Made by a program: the position numbers and the translations under genes. Under the pieces are notes generated by a model. That model had not been told where the DNA came from. It saw nothing but the letters and a program-made list of their open reading frames with translations, and ran no database searches. This document shows, piece after piece, positions 17,740 through 26,148 of a DNA stretch of 64,000 bases (its first letter is position 1; each line of letters starts with the position of its first letter). Source of the stretch: Chitinophaga sp. CF418 (GTDB lineage Bacteria > Bacteroidota > Bacteroidia > Chitinophagales > Chitinophagaceae); NCBI RefSeq assembly GCF_900142925.1, contig NZ_FRCN01000002.1, positions 248,001 through 312,000 of the forward strand. The letters run 5' to 3'.

Positions 17740-18357
17740 TTATGTTGATCTCTTCCGTGCAGACGTTTTGGACCGTACCCTGCTTAATGTTTCAATGGTT
17801 ATTCCTAAAAAGGATGCTACATAGGTAAGTTGTACACGGTTGGCAAACTGGGGATAAAATTCCTGGAAAAGCGCATATTTCCTTTCAGCATCATGCAGCC
17901 GGGTAATATATGCTCTGTTTTCAGCTGATGTATAATGGAACTCCGTTATTTTCCGGCCGGTAATATTAAACGAAGGATACTTCTCGTATATTTTAGTCAG
18001 ATCAGAAAAACTAATAGCCAGTAACTCACTGTCTTCCAGAGCCTGTATATTTTCTATAGTATCTATCTGTAGCAAAAAACTGCGAATGCCCGCCACCATT
18101 TCATTTTCCAGGGCAAACCAGGTGGTGATCTCTTTATTTTCTTCTTTAATAAAACCTCTTAGTAATCCTTTCCTGATAAAATAGAGACTATGACATACTT
18201 CTCCATTCCGCAGCAGGTATTTTCCCTTGGGAACACTGCAGCAATAAATACTTTTCAACAAATGCTGTTCAATTCCCTTGCCGACAGGATGAAATGAGTT
18301 TAACATTTGCCACAATGGGAGCAGGTCTTCTTGGGCGGGTTGTTTTCTGGCGTTCAT
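17740..18357 (-). CDS. Crp/Fnr-family transcriptional regulator
   Basis: 205 residues with the same two-part layout as the regulator at 15518. The N-terminal cyclic-nucleotide-binding-like barrel spans about 35-120 (KGKYLLRNGEVCHSLYFIRKGLLRGF...TTWFALENEMVAG). A C-terminal HTH follows (RVQLTYVASFLGITIETLSRVRSK). It ends in a basic tail. It diverges from the AraC regulator at 18482 across a 124-bp gap and may act on that promoter (inference). The ligand is unknown. Confidence 0.88.
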   Translation of the reverse strand: MNARKQPAQEDLLPLWQMLNSFHPVGKGIEQHLLKSIYCCSVPKGKYLLRNGEVCHSLYFIRKGLLRGFIKEENKEITTWFALENEMVAGIRSFLLQIDTIENIQALEDSELLAISFSDLTKIYEKYPSFNITGRKITEFHYTSAENRAYITRLHDAERKYALFQEFYPQFANRVQLTYVASFLGITIETLSRVRSKTSARKRST

Positions 18358-18422
18358 GTGGGTGTTTATATGGGTGTTCTCGTACGCTAAAAGTAATACA
18401 TTTGGTGTATTTTTATTATATG

Positions 18423-18453
18423 TTTGTCATGGTTATTTTAACCCATACCTTTG
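18423..18453 (+). promoter_or_regulatory. Promoter of AraC gene (TTTG-N19-TACCTTTG)
   Basis: TTTG 18423-18426 and TACCTTTG 18446-18453 match both elements of the phylum's housekeeping promoter. They lie 28 bp before the ATG at 18482. Confidence 0.75.
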
Positions 18454-18481
18454 ACTATATTCCAACTTTAAAAGTATACTC

Positions 18482-19282
18482 ATGAACAATCCTGTTGTGC
18501 TTTCTAAAGGCTGTTATGTGGGATCGAAGGTGAAGGAACATAACATCGGATATATCACCACCAGCGAAACCATCTTCCCTGAGAATCTTACATCTGACTG
18601 GCATTGCCACGAAAATCCTCATTTCTCCCATATCCTTTCCGGCGGCAGCCAGGAAATAAGAGAGAAAAAGGCTGAACAACAAATGGCCGGAACAGGATTG
18701 TATTATTATCCCGGAGTCATACATCAGAATGTGCATTACCGTCCCGGAACACGCATATTCAACCTTGAAATAGAAGAAAGTTTCTTTAATACATACAACC
18801 TGGCCATTCCTCCGGAATCACTGATGTATGAAGGCAACGCGGTTATTAATGCGGGTGGACTACTACGACTACTAAGAGAACATTACTATAACGACTCCTG
18901 CAGCAGCATTTCCCTGGAGCAATTGTGCATAAATCTGATAGACTCCAATCCCACTATAAAAAAGCATTATCCTGAATGGACCCGGCAGATCATAACCGTG
19001 CTGAACGATCTCTGGGATGAACCGCCTTCTCTTGCAGAGCTTGCGGCTCAGATAAATATTCACCCCGTTACCTTATCAAAATACTTCAGCCGGTACTTTT
19101 CCTGTACCCTGGGAGAATACCTGAGAAGGATCAAAATTGAGCGGGCGCTTGTTTTGGTCCGCTCAAAAAAGTATTCGCTGACAGAAATTGCTTACATGTG
19201 CGGTTTTACTGATCAGGCGCACTTTACAAGAACTTTTCGACAAGTTACGGCTATGCTTCCCAAAGAGTACAAAAAGATCTGA
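18482..19282 (+). CDS. AraC-family transcriptional regulator
   Basis: 266 residues. An N-terminal cupin-like sensor (about 30-110, DWHCHENPHFSHILSGGSQEI, then YYYPGVIHQNVHYRPG) precedes two HTH motifs at about 175-262 (SLAELAAQINIHPVTLSKYFSRYFSCTLGEYLRRIKIERAL and SLTEIAYMCGFTDQAHFTRTFRQV), the classical AraC bihelical domain. It probably senses a small molecule and activates nearby genes. It has its own promoter and is transcribed away from the Crp-like gene. The DUF885 gene downstream has a separate promoter. Confidence 0.93.
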   Translation: MNNPVVLSKGCYVGSKVKEHNIGYITTSETIFPENLTSDWHCHENPHFSHILSGGSQEIREKKAEQQMAGTGLYYYPGVIHQNVHYRPGTRIFNLEIEESFFNTYNLAIPPESLMYEGNAVINAGGLLRLLREHYYNDSCSSISLEQLCINLIDSNPTIKKHYPEWTRQIITVLNDLWDEPPSLAELAAQINIHPVTLSKYFSRYFSCTLGEYLRRIKIERALVLVRSKKYSLTEIAYMCGFTDQAHFTRTFRQVTAMLPKEYKKI

Positions 19283-19331
19283 CCTGTCCTCATGCGCTAA
19301 TACCATACAATTTCGCGGCCGGGTAGTCTTT

Positions 19332-19339
19332 TACCTTTG
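19332..19339 (+). promoter_or_regulatory. Candidate -7 element of DUF885 gene (TACCTTTG)
   Basis: A perfect TANNTTTG match 34 bp before the ATG at 19374, with a weak TTTCG at 19311-19315 as possible -33. It supports the ATG over the longer open frame that extends back into the AraC gene. Confidence 0.55.
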
Positions 19340-19373
19340 TATCACAAGGGTAGAAAATGTACCCGGTTCGTTT

Positions 19374-21155
19374 ATGAAATACGTTTCTCTTAAGATCAGC
19401 AGCTTCTTTATGGTATGCTGTTGTGCATTTACTACAACAGCCCATAGCCAGCAGCGCAATGCTAAACTGCATCAGCTTTTTGAAAATTATTACCAGGAAA
19501 GCCTCCGGTTGGATCCTATCAGTGCAACCTTTGCAGGTGATCACCGGTATGATGCGATGTTGGCAAATGATGGATCAACATCCTATTTAAGACTAAAAGA
19601 TCAATTTGATAAAAAGTACCTGTACCTGCTATCCGGCTATAACAGGCGGACGCTGAATACTGCAGATCAGATTTCTTTTGACGTACTGAAGGAGATCCTC
19701 GAAATGGACGTCGAGAGAATGAAATATCATCCGGAATACCTGCCTATCAATCAGTTCTCTTCTCTCCCACTATTAGTTGGGCAACTTGGCGCTGGACAAT
19801 CTGCACAGCCATTTGCAACAGTAAAGGATTATGAAAACTGGTTCAAACGTATCGCTGCTTTTTCAGAATGGACAGATACGACCATTGGCAACATGCGAAA
19901 GGGTGTTTCCAGAGGGATGGTGTTACCCAAAGTGCTGGTAATGAAAATGATCCCTCAAATGGAAAGTCTCGCCGAAAAAGATACAGCAAAGAATACGTTG
20001 TTTCAGCCATTAAATAACTTCCCTCCTGCTATATCCGGCCAGGAACGTGAACGGCTTAAACAATCATTCCTGCGGGCCTTAACCACACAATTGCTTCCGG
20101 CATATCAACGTCTGGCAGATTATCTGAAGAACGATTATCTCCCACATGCCACTGATGCCGCGGGGCTCTCTGGCATCCCTGGTGGCAAAGAGTTATACAG
20201 GTATTATGTCCGGTATTTCACCACCACTGACCGTTCTCCGGAGGAGATTTATGAAACAGGTATAAAGGAAGTAACACGGATCACTGCGGCCATGGAGGAT
20301 TTAAAAAAGCAAAGTGGCTTCACCGGTACTTTACAAGAGTACTTCGTTTTTCTCAGAACTGACCGGCAGTTCATGCCTTTTAAGACCGCAGAGGAGGTTA
20401 TACAGGCTTACCAGCAGATCTATGATAAGATAAAACCCCATCTGCATACAATGCTTAGTGTAGCTCCTAAAGGCCGGTTTGAGATCAGAAGAGTGGAAGC
20501 CTTCCGGGAAGCATCACAAAATGGCCCTTCTTATACTATAGGGGCCATGGATGGCAGCCGTCCGGGGATATTCTATGTCCCTGTTCCTGATCCTACTAAG
20601 ATCAACGTTACTTTTCTGGGTATGGAAGCTACTTTCATACATGAAGCCATCCCCGGGCATCATTACCAGATATCATTACAGCAGGAAAATACAGCTTTGC
20701 CAACCTTCAGACGGCAGATCAACTTCAGCGCTTTCACAGAAGGATGGGCGCTTTATTGCGAGTCGTTTGGTAAGGAACTGGGATGTTATACAGCTATTCC
20801 ACAGCAGATGGGAGCACTAAATAATGAGATTCACCGGGCTATCCGGCTGGTAACAGATGTTGGCATCCATACCGGCAGGATGACAAGGGAAGAGGCTATC
20901 AACTACATGTTAGCCCATGAATCCATCAGTGAGGAAGAAGCTGTCAGATCTGTTGAGCGTTATATGGCAATGCCCGGACAGGCACTCACTTATAAGATCG
21001 GAGAACTGGAAATGTTGCGCTTACGTGAGAAATACAGGAAAATGTTAGGCGCCGGGTTCAATATTATCAAATTCCATGATGCCTTACTGGCGCAGGGAGA
21101 TATGCCGCTAAAGGTGCTTGAACATTACATGGATAATTGGGCCGCCAATCACTGA
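19374..21155 (+). CDS. DUF885-family secreted metallopeptidase-like protein
   Basis: 593 residues from ATG at 19374. An N-terminal signal peptide (MKYVSLKISSFFMVCCCAFTTTAHS) predicts export. The DUF885 fold shows its metal-binding motif FIHEAIPGHHYQ (about residue 421), the downstream FTEGWALYCE glutamates, and the C-terminal GQALTYKIGELEMLRLRE. The HEAxPGHH arrangement is typical of this family of gluzincin-like peptidases, which probably cleave peptides in the periplasm. Substrate is unknown. The longer reading frame starting inside the AraC gene would lack the signal peptide and is rejected. Confidence 0.88.
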   Translation: MKYVSLKISSFFMVCCCAFTTTAHSQQRNAKLHQLFENYYQESLRLDPISATFAGDHRYDAMLANDGSTSYLRLKDQFDKKYLYLLSGYNRRTLNTADQISFDVLKEILEMDVERMKYHPEYLPINQFSSLPLLVGQLGAGQSAQPFATVKDYENWFKRIAAFSEWTDTTIGNMRKGVSRGMVLPKVLVMKMIPQMESLAEKDTAKNTLFQPLNNFPPAISGQERERLKQSFLRALTTQLLPAYQRLADYLKNDYLPHATDAAGLSGIPGGKELYRYYVRYFTTTDRSPEEIYETGIKEVTRITAAMEDLKKQSGFTGTLQEYFVFLRTDRQFMPFKTAEEVIQAYQQIYDKIKPHLHTMLSVAPKGRFEIRRVEAFREASQNGPSYTIGAMDGSRPGIFYVPVPDPTKINVTFLGMEATFIHEAIPGHHYQISLQQENTALPTFRRQINFSAFTEGWALYCESFGKELGCYTAIPQQMGALNNEIHRAIRLVTDVGIHTGRMTREEAINYMLAHESISEEEAVRSVERYMAMPGQALTYKIGELEMLRLREKYRKMLGAGFNIIKFHDALLAQGDMPLKVLEHYMDNWAANH

Positions 21156-21163
21156 TCAATAAA

Positions 21164-21191
21164 AAGGCCTCTGTATCATTGCAGAGGCCTT
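21164..21191. terminator. Bidirectional terminator
   Basis: Perfect 10-bp stem AAGGCCTCTG / CAGAGGCCTT with an 8-nt loop, A-rich on the left and T-rich on the right, between the convergent DUF885 and sulfurtransferase genes. Confidence 0.88.
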
Positions 21192-21215
21192 ACTTATTTT
21201 ATTAAAGATTTCTAT

Positions 21216-22073
21216 TTACGCACCCACCGCAACAGGCCTTCCCGGATCAGTGATCCACTCACTCCAGGACCCCGCATACAGCTTTGGCAAAGGATATCCT
21301 GCATAGGCTGATAACAACACATTAAATGCCGCTGTTACCCCTGAACCACAATAAAAGATCACATCTTCTTTCGCAAAATCAGCCGCAAAATAGGCCCTTA
21401 CTGCCTCCTGCCCTGCCACGACTCCTTCAGCCGCAATATTCGCATTAAACGGCCTTGAAATCGCTTCTGGAATATGTCCTGCTACCGGATCGATGGTTTC
21501 ATTCTGGCCGGCATATCTATCTGCAGTTCTGGAATCTATGACACAGCTACCATGTTTTTCCGTTGCTTTCATAACTTCCTCCGCAGAGGCAAGCAGGGAA
21601 TCATTAAAATGCGCAGTGAATGTTCCCGCTTTCGGGGTAACAATACGACTTTCCAGGGGAAGTCCCTTTTCAGCCCATACCTTTTTACCGCCGTCCAATA
21701 CCGCTACCTGCTCATGCCCCGCCCATTTCAGCAACCACCACAATCTGGCAGCGGCCATAAAGCCGGCACCCGCATCATAGGCAATCACCTGTGTGGTAGG
21801 CGAAATACCCCATGCGGAGAATTTCGCTTCGAGATCATGCTTCTCGGGAAGAGGATGACGTCCTGTTACTCCTGCTATGATCTTTCCGGAAAGATCCTTA
21901 TCCAAATCTGCATATAATGCGCCCGGTATATGTGATTTCTCATATTCTTTTCTGCCCCATTCCTTATCGTTCGCTGCAGTGCTAAGCATAAAACTGCAAT
22001 CAATGAAAAGAACATCCGGAGTGTTGACAAGTGCCTGTGCTTCCCCAGGCTTAACAAAATTTGTATAACTCAT
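21216..22073 (-). CDS. Sulfurtransferase, 3-mercaptopyruvate type (two rhodanese domains)
   Basis: 285 residues made of two rhodanese domains. The first (about 1-140) is catalytically silent. The second carries the active loop YCGSGVTA (about residue 238), the CGSGVT form typical of 3-mercaptopyruvate sulfurtransferase rather than the CRKGVT of thiosulfate enzymes. It moves a sulfane sulfur from mercaptopyruvate to thiols or cyanide, in the cytoplasm. It is a single gene; the neighbour downstream is convergent and the next upstream gene is 42 bp away on the same strand. Confidence 0.92.
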   Translation of the reverse strand: MSYTNFVKPGEAQALVNTPDVLFIDCSFMLSTAANDKEWGRKEYEKSHIPGALYADLDKDLSGKIIAGVTGRHPLPEKHDLEAKFSAWGISPTTQVIAYDAGAGFMAAARLWWLLKWAGHEQVAVLDGGKKVWAEKGLPLESRIVTPKAGTFTAHFNDSLLASAEEVMKATEKHGSCVIDSRTADRYAGQNETIDPVAGHIPEAISRPFNANIAAEGVVAGQEAVRAYFAADFAKEDVIFYCGSGVTAAFNVLLSAYAGYPLPKLYAGSWSEWITDPGRPVAVGA

Positions 22074-22115
22074 AGTGTGCCTTTTAAGTAATGATATGGT
22101 AATTAGAACCTTATG

Positions 22116-22679
22116 CTAATATACAAACGGTATCAGTCGCCATGTCCCTTTCTTATAATCAAGATACTCCTGCCCGAAATTTGATATCAACAATTCCTCC
22201 TCTATTTTCATCCTATAGAGAACCGCTCCGAGTACCGGCAGGAAACCGATCAGCACCGCTATCCAGCTGTTAAATGCCAGTGCATTGCCAAAGAAAGAGA
22301 TCAGCATCCCCAGATAAGAAGGATGCCGCAGATATCTGTACATGCCTGATTTCACAATTTTATGATCTGCCCGGATAGCCACATCCACGGTGAAATACCT
22401 TCCCAATGTATATATGGCGGTAAACCGGAATAGCATACCTGCCACAATCAGCCCCAACCCTATATCAGGCACAAGGGCTGAAGTACTGATCGGCCAGCTC
22501 AATTGCCACGACAGAAAATGCGCCAGTGGCAATGCGATCATGATTGTGATCCAGATAATACGCAGAGACTGTTTATCAGCCCGTGTTTTATCAGATTGTG
22601 ATGATCTGAGCAAACGGCTTAGCAATATCTCTGACGTAACCCAGATTACAGCAATAAACAGATGAAGGTTTGGGTGCAT
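22116..22679 (-). CDS. Isoprenylcysteine carboxyl methyltransferase-family membrane protein
   Basis: 187 residues, about five membrane helices. The C-terminal half has the ICMT/phospholipid-methyltransferase signature: GRYFTVDVAIRADHKIVKSGMYRYLRHPSYLGMLI, then RMKIEEELLISNFGQEYLDYKKGTWRLIPFVY, where the RHPSY and EE...Y residues bind SAM. Bacterial members methylate unknown lipid or isoprenoid acceptors. It sits 22 bp downstream of rpiA on the same strand, probably in one transcript with it and the sulfurtransferase. Confidence 0.85.
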   Translation of the reverse strand: MHPNLHLFIAVIWVTSEILLSRLLRSSQSDKTRADKQSLRIIWITIMIALPLAHFLSWQLSWPISTSALVPDIGLGLIVAGMLFRFTAIYTLGRYFTVDVAIRADHKIVKSGMYRYLRHPSYLGMLISFFGNALAFNSWIAVLIGFLPVLGAVLYRMKIEEELLISNFGQEYLDYKKGTWRLIPFVY

Positions 22680-22701
22680 GGAGAAAGACTGTTATATACT
22701 A

Positions 22702-23376
22702 TCAGATGGTCTTCACTTCACCATTTTCATAAGCGATAATTACTGTCGGTTTCATGTTGATAAACAGTCCTGTTTCAACAACACCGGTAATCGCCTTCAG
22801 CTGGTGATGCAGTTGCTCCGGATTTTCAATTACGCCAAAAGCGCAATCAAGAATGTAATTCCCGTTGTCTGTGATATATGGCTTATCTTCTTTTGTTCTC
22901 AGTGTAGGCGCTCCCTGCAGGGACTGTACTGCTCTGAACACCAGTTCCCAGCCAAAAGGGATGATCTCTATCGGCAAAGGAAATTTACCGAGAGTCTTTA
23001 CATACTTACGCTCATCTGCTACGATCACTTTTCTTCTGCTGGCCATGGCAACAATCTTTTCACGCAGCAAAGCTCCTCCTCCTCCTTTGATGATCTGCAG
23101 ATCGTAACTCACCTCGTCTGCGCCATCTATATCAATATCCAGTTGTTGTATTTCACTGAAAGATGTAATGGGAATACCCAGCTCTCTTGCCTGCTTTTCG
23201 GATGCAAGGGAAGTTGCTACGGCACGGATATTCAATCCGCCTTTTACCATTTCGCCGAGCTTCTCTATGGCCCAGTAGGCCGTTGACCCTGTTCCTAATC
23301 CTACCAGCATACCGGGCTGTACCAACGCTGCAGCCTTCTCTCCCGCTGCTTTCTTTGCTTGTGTGATCGTATCCAT
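22702..23376 (-). CDS. rpiA: Ribose-5-phosphate isomerase A
   Basis: 224 residues, the usual RpiA length. Signatures are LGTGSTAYWAIEKLGE, DIDGADEVSYDLQIIKGGGGALLREKIVA (catalytic Asp, Glu and the GGGG loop), and KLGKFPLPIEIIPF. It interconverts ribose 5-phosphate and ribulose 5-phosphate in the pentose phosphate pathway. Its product ribulose 5-phosphate is the substrate of KdsD at 10906. First gene of a probable three-gene minus-strand unit. Confidence 0.96.
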   Translation of the reverse strand: MDTITQAKKAAGEKAAALVQPGMLVGLGTGSTAYWAIEKLGEMVKGGLNIRAVATSLASEKQARELGIPITSFSEIQQLDIDIDGADEVSYDLQIIKGGGGALLREKIVAMASRRKVIVADERKYVKTLGKFPLPIEIIPFGWELVFRAVQSLQGAPTLRTKEDKPYITDNGNYILDCAFGVIENPEQLHHQLKAITGVVETGLFINMKPTVIIAYENGEVKTI

Positions 23377-23427
23377 TGATTATCCTGTTAAATGTTTAGC
23401 AATATAATACTATTGCCCCGATTGTAT

Positions 23428-23435
23428 TATTTTTG
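23428..23435 (+). promoter_or_regulatory. Candidate MFS-gene -7 element (TATTTTTG)
   Basis: Matches TANNTTTG and overlaps the TTG at 23433, arguing that translation begins at the ATG 23457 instead. The -33 box is weak. Confidence 0.45.
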
Positions 23436-23456
23436 AAATCTACCCTCCTTTCAATA

Positions 23457-24746
23457 ATGAATAGTTATCAAAAAAATGATACCGCCCGCCGTATAAAAGC
23501 CATTTTCACAGGCTCTATCGGCAACCTGGTTGAATGGTACGATTGGTATGCCTATGCTGCCTTTGCCCTGTACTTTGCGCCTGTCTTCTTTCCCAAGGGA
23601 AATCCTACAGCTCAGCTGCTGGATACTGCTGCAATCTTTGCCGTTGGCTTTCTTATGCGTCCTATCGGTGGATGGCTGTTTGGCAGCATTGCTGACCGTA
23701 AAGGCAGAAAAGCGTCAATGACCCTATCCGTGTTATTGATGTCCCTCGGTAGTATGATGATCGCCCTGGCTCCTTCCTATAACACTGTGGGCATCTTCTC
23801 TCCTTTCATTTTGCTAATGGCCAGGCTCCTGCAGGGGCTTAGCGTAGGAGGTGAATATGGCACCTCTGCTACTTATCTCAGTGAGATATCGACACCGGGA
23901 AAGAGAGGTTTTTATTCCAGTTTTCAATATGTCACGCTCATCGGTGGACAACTAACCGCACTGGGTATACAATTATTGCTTCAAAAGGTTTTTCTTACAC
24001 CGGAGCAGCTACATGAATGGGGCTGGCGCATTCCTTTTGTAATAGGCGCGGGGCTCTCTCTTTTCGCCCTGGTGATCCGACAGCACATGCAAGAGACTGT
24101 TTCCACAGAAAAAGAGAACAAAAAACGGGGCTCTGTGCTTATACTGCTGAAAGAACATCCCAAGGCCGTGCTGACAGTTGTAGGATTAACCATGGGCGGA
24201 ACGCTTGCCTTCTACACCTATACCACATACATGCAGAAGTTCCTGGTCAATACCGTGCATCTTACCAAGGAAAGATCCACCGTACTTACGTTTTCCCTCA
24301 TGCTCATTTATGCCTGCCTGCAGCCGCTGTTTGGTATGCTGAGTGATAAGACGGGCCGTAAGCCACTATTGCTTGGTTTCGGGATATTGGGCACCTTGCT
24401 CACGGTGCCTATCCTGTCTGCTATCAGCCACGCAACTACTGAGTGGATGGCCTTCGTCCTTATCCTCGCTGCACTGATCATTGTAAGCGGGTATACTTCC
24501 ATTAACGCAGTTGTTAAGGCAGAAATGTTCCCTTCCGAGGTAAGAGCGCTGGGTGTTGGTCTTCCTTATGCACTCACAGTGGCGCTGTTTGGCGGTACTG
24601 CAGAGTATATTGCCCTGTACTTCAAAAAAGCAGATCATGAATCCTTGTATTACTGGTATGTTACCGGTTGTATCTTTATATCCCTGATCGTTTATACCCT
24701 TGTGAGAGATACAAAACAGACCTCTTATATGGATAAAGAACCTTGA
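23457..24746 (+). CDS. MFS transporter, metabolite:proton symporter family
   Basis: 429 residues from ATG 23457, twelve predicted helices. The start GSIGNLVEWYDWYAYAAFALYFAPVFF is typical of the KgtP/ProP-type MHS family. The loop 2-3 motif GWLFGSIADRKGRKASM and the loop 8-9 motif GMLSDKTGRKPLL are both present. KgtP-like proteins import 2-oxoglutarate, shikimate or betaine with protons; the substrate cannot be fixed here. The stop overlaps the upstream end of the next membrane-protein frame by a few bases. Confidence 0.88.
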   Translation: MNSYQKNDTARRIKAIFTGSIGNLVEWYDWYAYAAFALYFAPVFFPKGNPTAQLLDTAAIFAVGFLMRPIGGWLFGSIADRKGRKASMTLSVLLMSLGSMMIALAPSYNTVGIFSPFILLMARLLQGLSVGGEYGTSATYLSEISTPGKRGFYSSFQYVTLIGGQLTALGIQLLLQKVFLTPEQLHEWGWRIPFVIGAGLSLFALVIRQHMQETVSTEKENKKRGSVLILLKEHPKAVLTVVGLTMGGTLAFYTYTTYMQKFLVNTVHLTKERSTVLTFSLMLIYACLQPLFGMLSDKTGRKPLLLGFGILGTLLTVPILSAISHATTEWMAFVLILAALIIVSGYTSINAVVKAEMFPSEVRALGVGLPYALTVALFGGTAEYIALYFKKADHESLYYWYVTGCIFISLIVYTLVRDTKQTSYMDKEP

Positions 24747-24757
24747 AAATCCCTGTT

Positions 24758-25711
24758 ATGCTACCTTATGCAAACATGCCTTATGGCTTCCCTCCTGCTT
24801 TCTGTTATCCAATTACAGAAATCTGTATGATCTTGTTGTTCGTCCTTTCTTTATTTCATGCGTGGAAAAGAGGAACAGGACATGTAGCCTATCTGCTAGG
24901 AGGGTTGGGCTTTGGACTACTGCTGGAATATGTTAATGTTATGTCCAATGCCGGCTATAAATATGGCCAGTTCTGGCTGATGCTCGGACATGCGCCTGAT
25001 AACATTCCTGTCTGCATCGGTATGGGATGGGGCATAATCATTTACACATCCAGGCTTGTGTCTGACAGCCGGGGCCTGCCGCTTATCGCTGCCGCAGCAT
25101 TTGATGCGCTGCTGGCGCTGAGTATTGACCTGAGCATGGATATAGTAGCTTATCGTTTGCATATGTGGCATTGGGACTGGGAAACTCGCGGAGTAGGGCT
25201 CTCTCCACTTACGGCACAATGGTTCGGTATTCCCTATGGGAACTTCTTCGGTTGGCTGTGCGTGGTGTTCTTTTACTCCACATTTGCCCGCACACTTGAA
25301 AAGATACACTTCCGTGGCCGTGTTATCACCCGCATCTGGCAGGCCATCACGCCGCTGTTATCCATTCTTGTTTGTCAGGCTGCATTATGGATCACCCTCT
25401 TTCCCATGTCAAGCTGGCTACATGAAAAGTTCGGCATTACAAGCAGGGAAAAACTGATCTTCCTGCTCATCTTATTCCCGATACTTAGTATCTGGGGATT
25501 CAGGAAAAAACGAACCCTGCAGGCCGGTAAACTTCCCGCCGTCACATGGCTGGTGCCTGGCTGGTTTCATCTCTACTTTTTTGCCTGGTTATTCATAGGC
25601 GGCTTTGCAGGGGAAAACCCATGGATGACATTCTTTTGTATACTAAACCTGCTGCTCGGCATATTTATTCATTGGTGGACTCATCTTCGCAAACCGGCAA
25701 TAGGTTCCTAA
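24758..25711 (+). CDS. CruF/DUF422-like carotenoid-biosynthesis membrane protein
   Basis: 317 residues, about eight or nine helices. The stretch ALLALSIDLSMDIVAYRLHMWHWDWE followed by GIPYGNFFGW resembles the DUF422 family, which includes CruF carotenoid hydratase. Similarity is judged by eye and the match is moderate, so a carotenoid role is only suggested. ATG 24758 was chosen over a TTG at 24743 that overlaps the previous stop. No other carotenoid gene is visible in the window. Confidence 0.6.
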   Translation: MLPYANMPYGFPPAFCYPITEICMILLFVLSLFHAWKRGTGHVAYLLGGLGFGLLLEYVNVMSNAGYKYGQFWLMLGHAPDNIPVCIGMGWGIIIYTSRLVSDSRGLPLIAAAAFDALLALSIDLSMDIVAYRLHMWHWDWETRGVGLSPLTAQWFGIPYGNFFGWLCVVFFYSTFARTLEKIHFRGRVITRIWQAITPLLSILVCQAALWITLFPMSSWLHEKFGITSREKLIFLLILFPILSIWGFRKKRTLQAGKLPAVTWLVPGWFHLYFFAWLFIGGFAGENPWMTFFCILNLLLGIFIHWWTHLRKPAIGS

Positions 25712-25765
25712 TATTTTAATCCCGAACTTAGCAACCGGATGTTATTTTAAAATCTTGAAGAAGCT

Positions 25766-26110
25766 ATGCAACAACAGGAAAGCAAGAGTCAGAAAATCAG
25801 CAAAATTGCGGCAAAGACAGCCCTGAGAATCTTTATTATCATTCTCGCTATGGGGCTCCTGCCGCTTATCGCGGGACAGGGCGAATCATGGGAGGCAAAA
25901 ATGGTCAATGCTCATCTGGTGTTCCCTAGTAAGTGGACACTTGTTTTTCCGGCCGTACTATTTATTGGTTTTATTACGCTCGCCATCCTTTGCGTGAAAA
26001 ATAAATACCGGCAAACAGATATAAACTGGCTGCTGGTCTTAAATTCTGTTATCCTGATCACTTACCTTGTGATGTTATATACCAGGATTTATCATGCGCT
26101 GCTGGCGTAA
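25766..26110 (+). CDS. Small three-helix membrane protein, unknown
   Basis: 114 residues. A basic N-terminus (QQQESKSQKISKIAAKTALR) is followed by three hydrophobic segments at about 22-38, 56-74 and 86-106. I do not recognise the family. It sits between the CruF-like gene and the SWIM operon on the same strand, 38 bp before the latter's start, so it could be read into the operon. Confidence 0.65.
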   Translation: MQQQESKSQKISKIAAKTALRIFIIILAMGLLPLIAGQGESWEAKMVNAHLVFPSKWTLVFPAVLFIGFITLAILCVKNKYRQTDINWLLVLNSVILITYLVMLYTRIYHALLA

Positions 26111-26148
26111 CATTGTTTGTATACAGTACTTTTTAAACTATATATCCA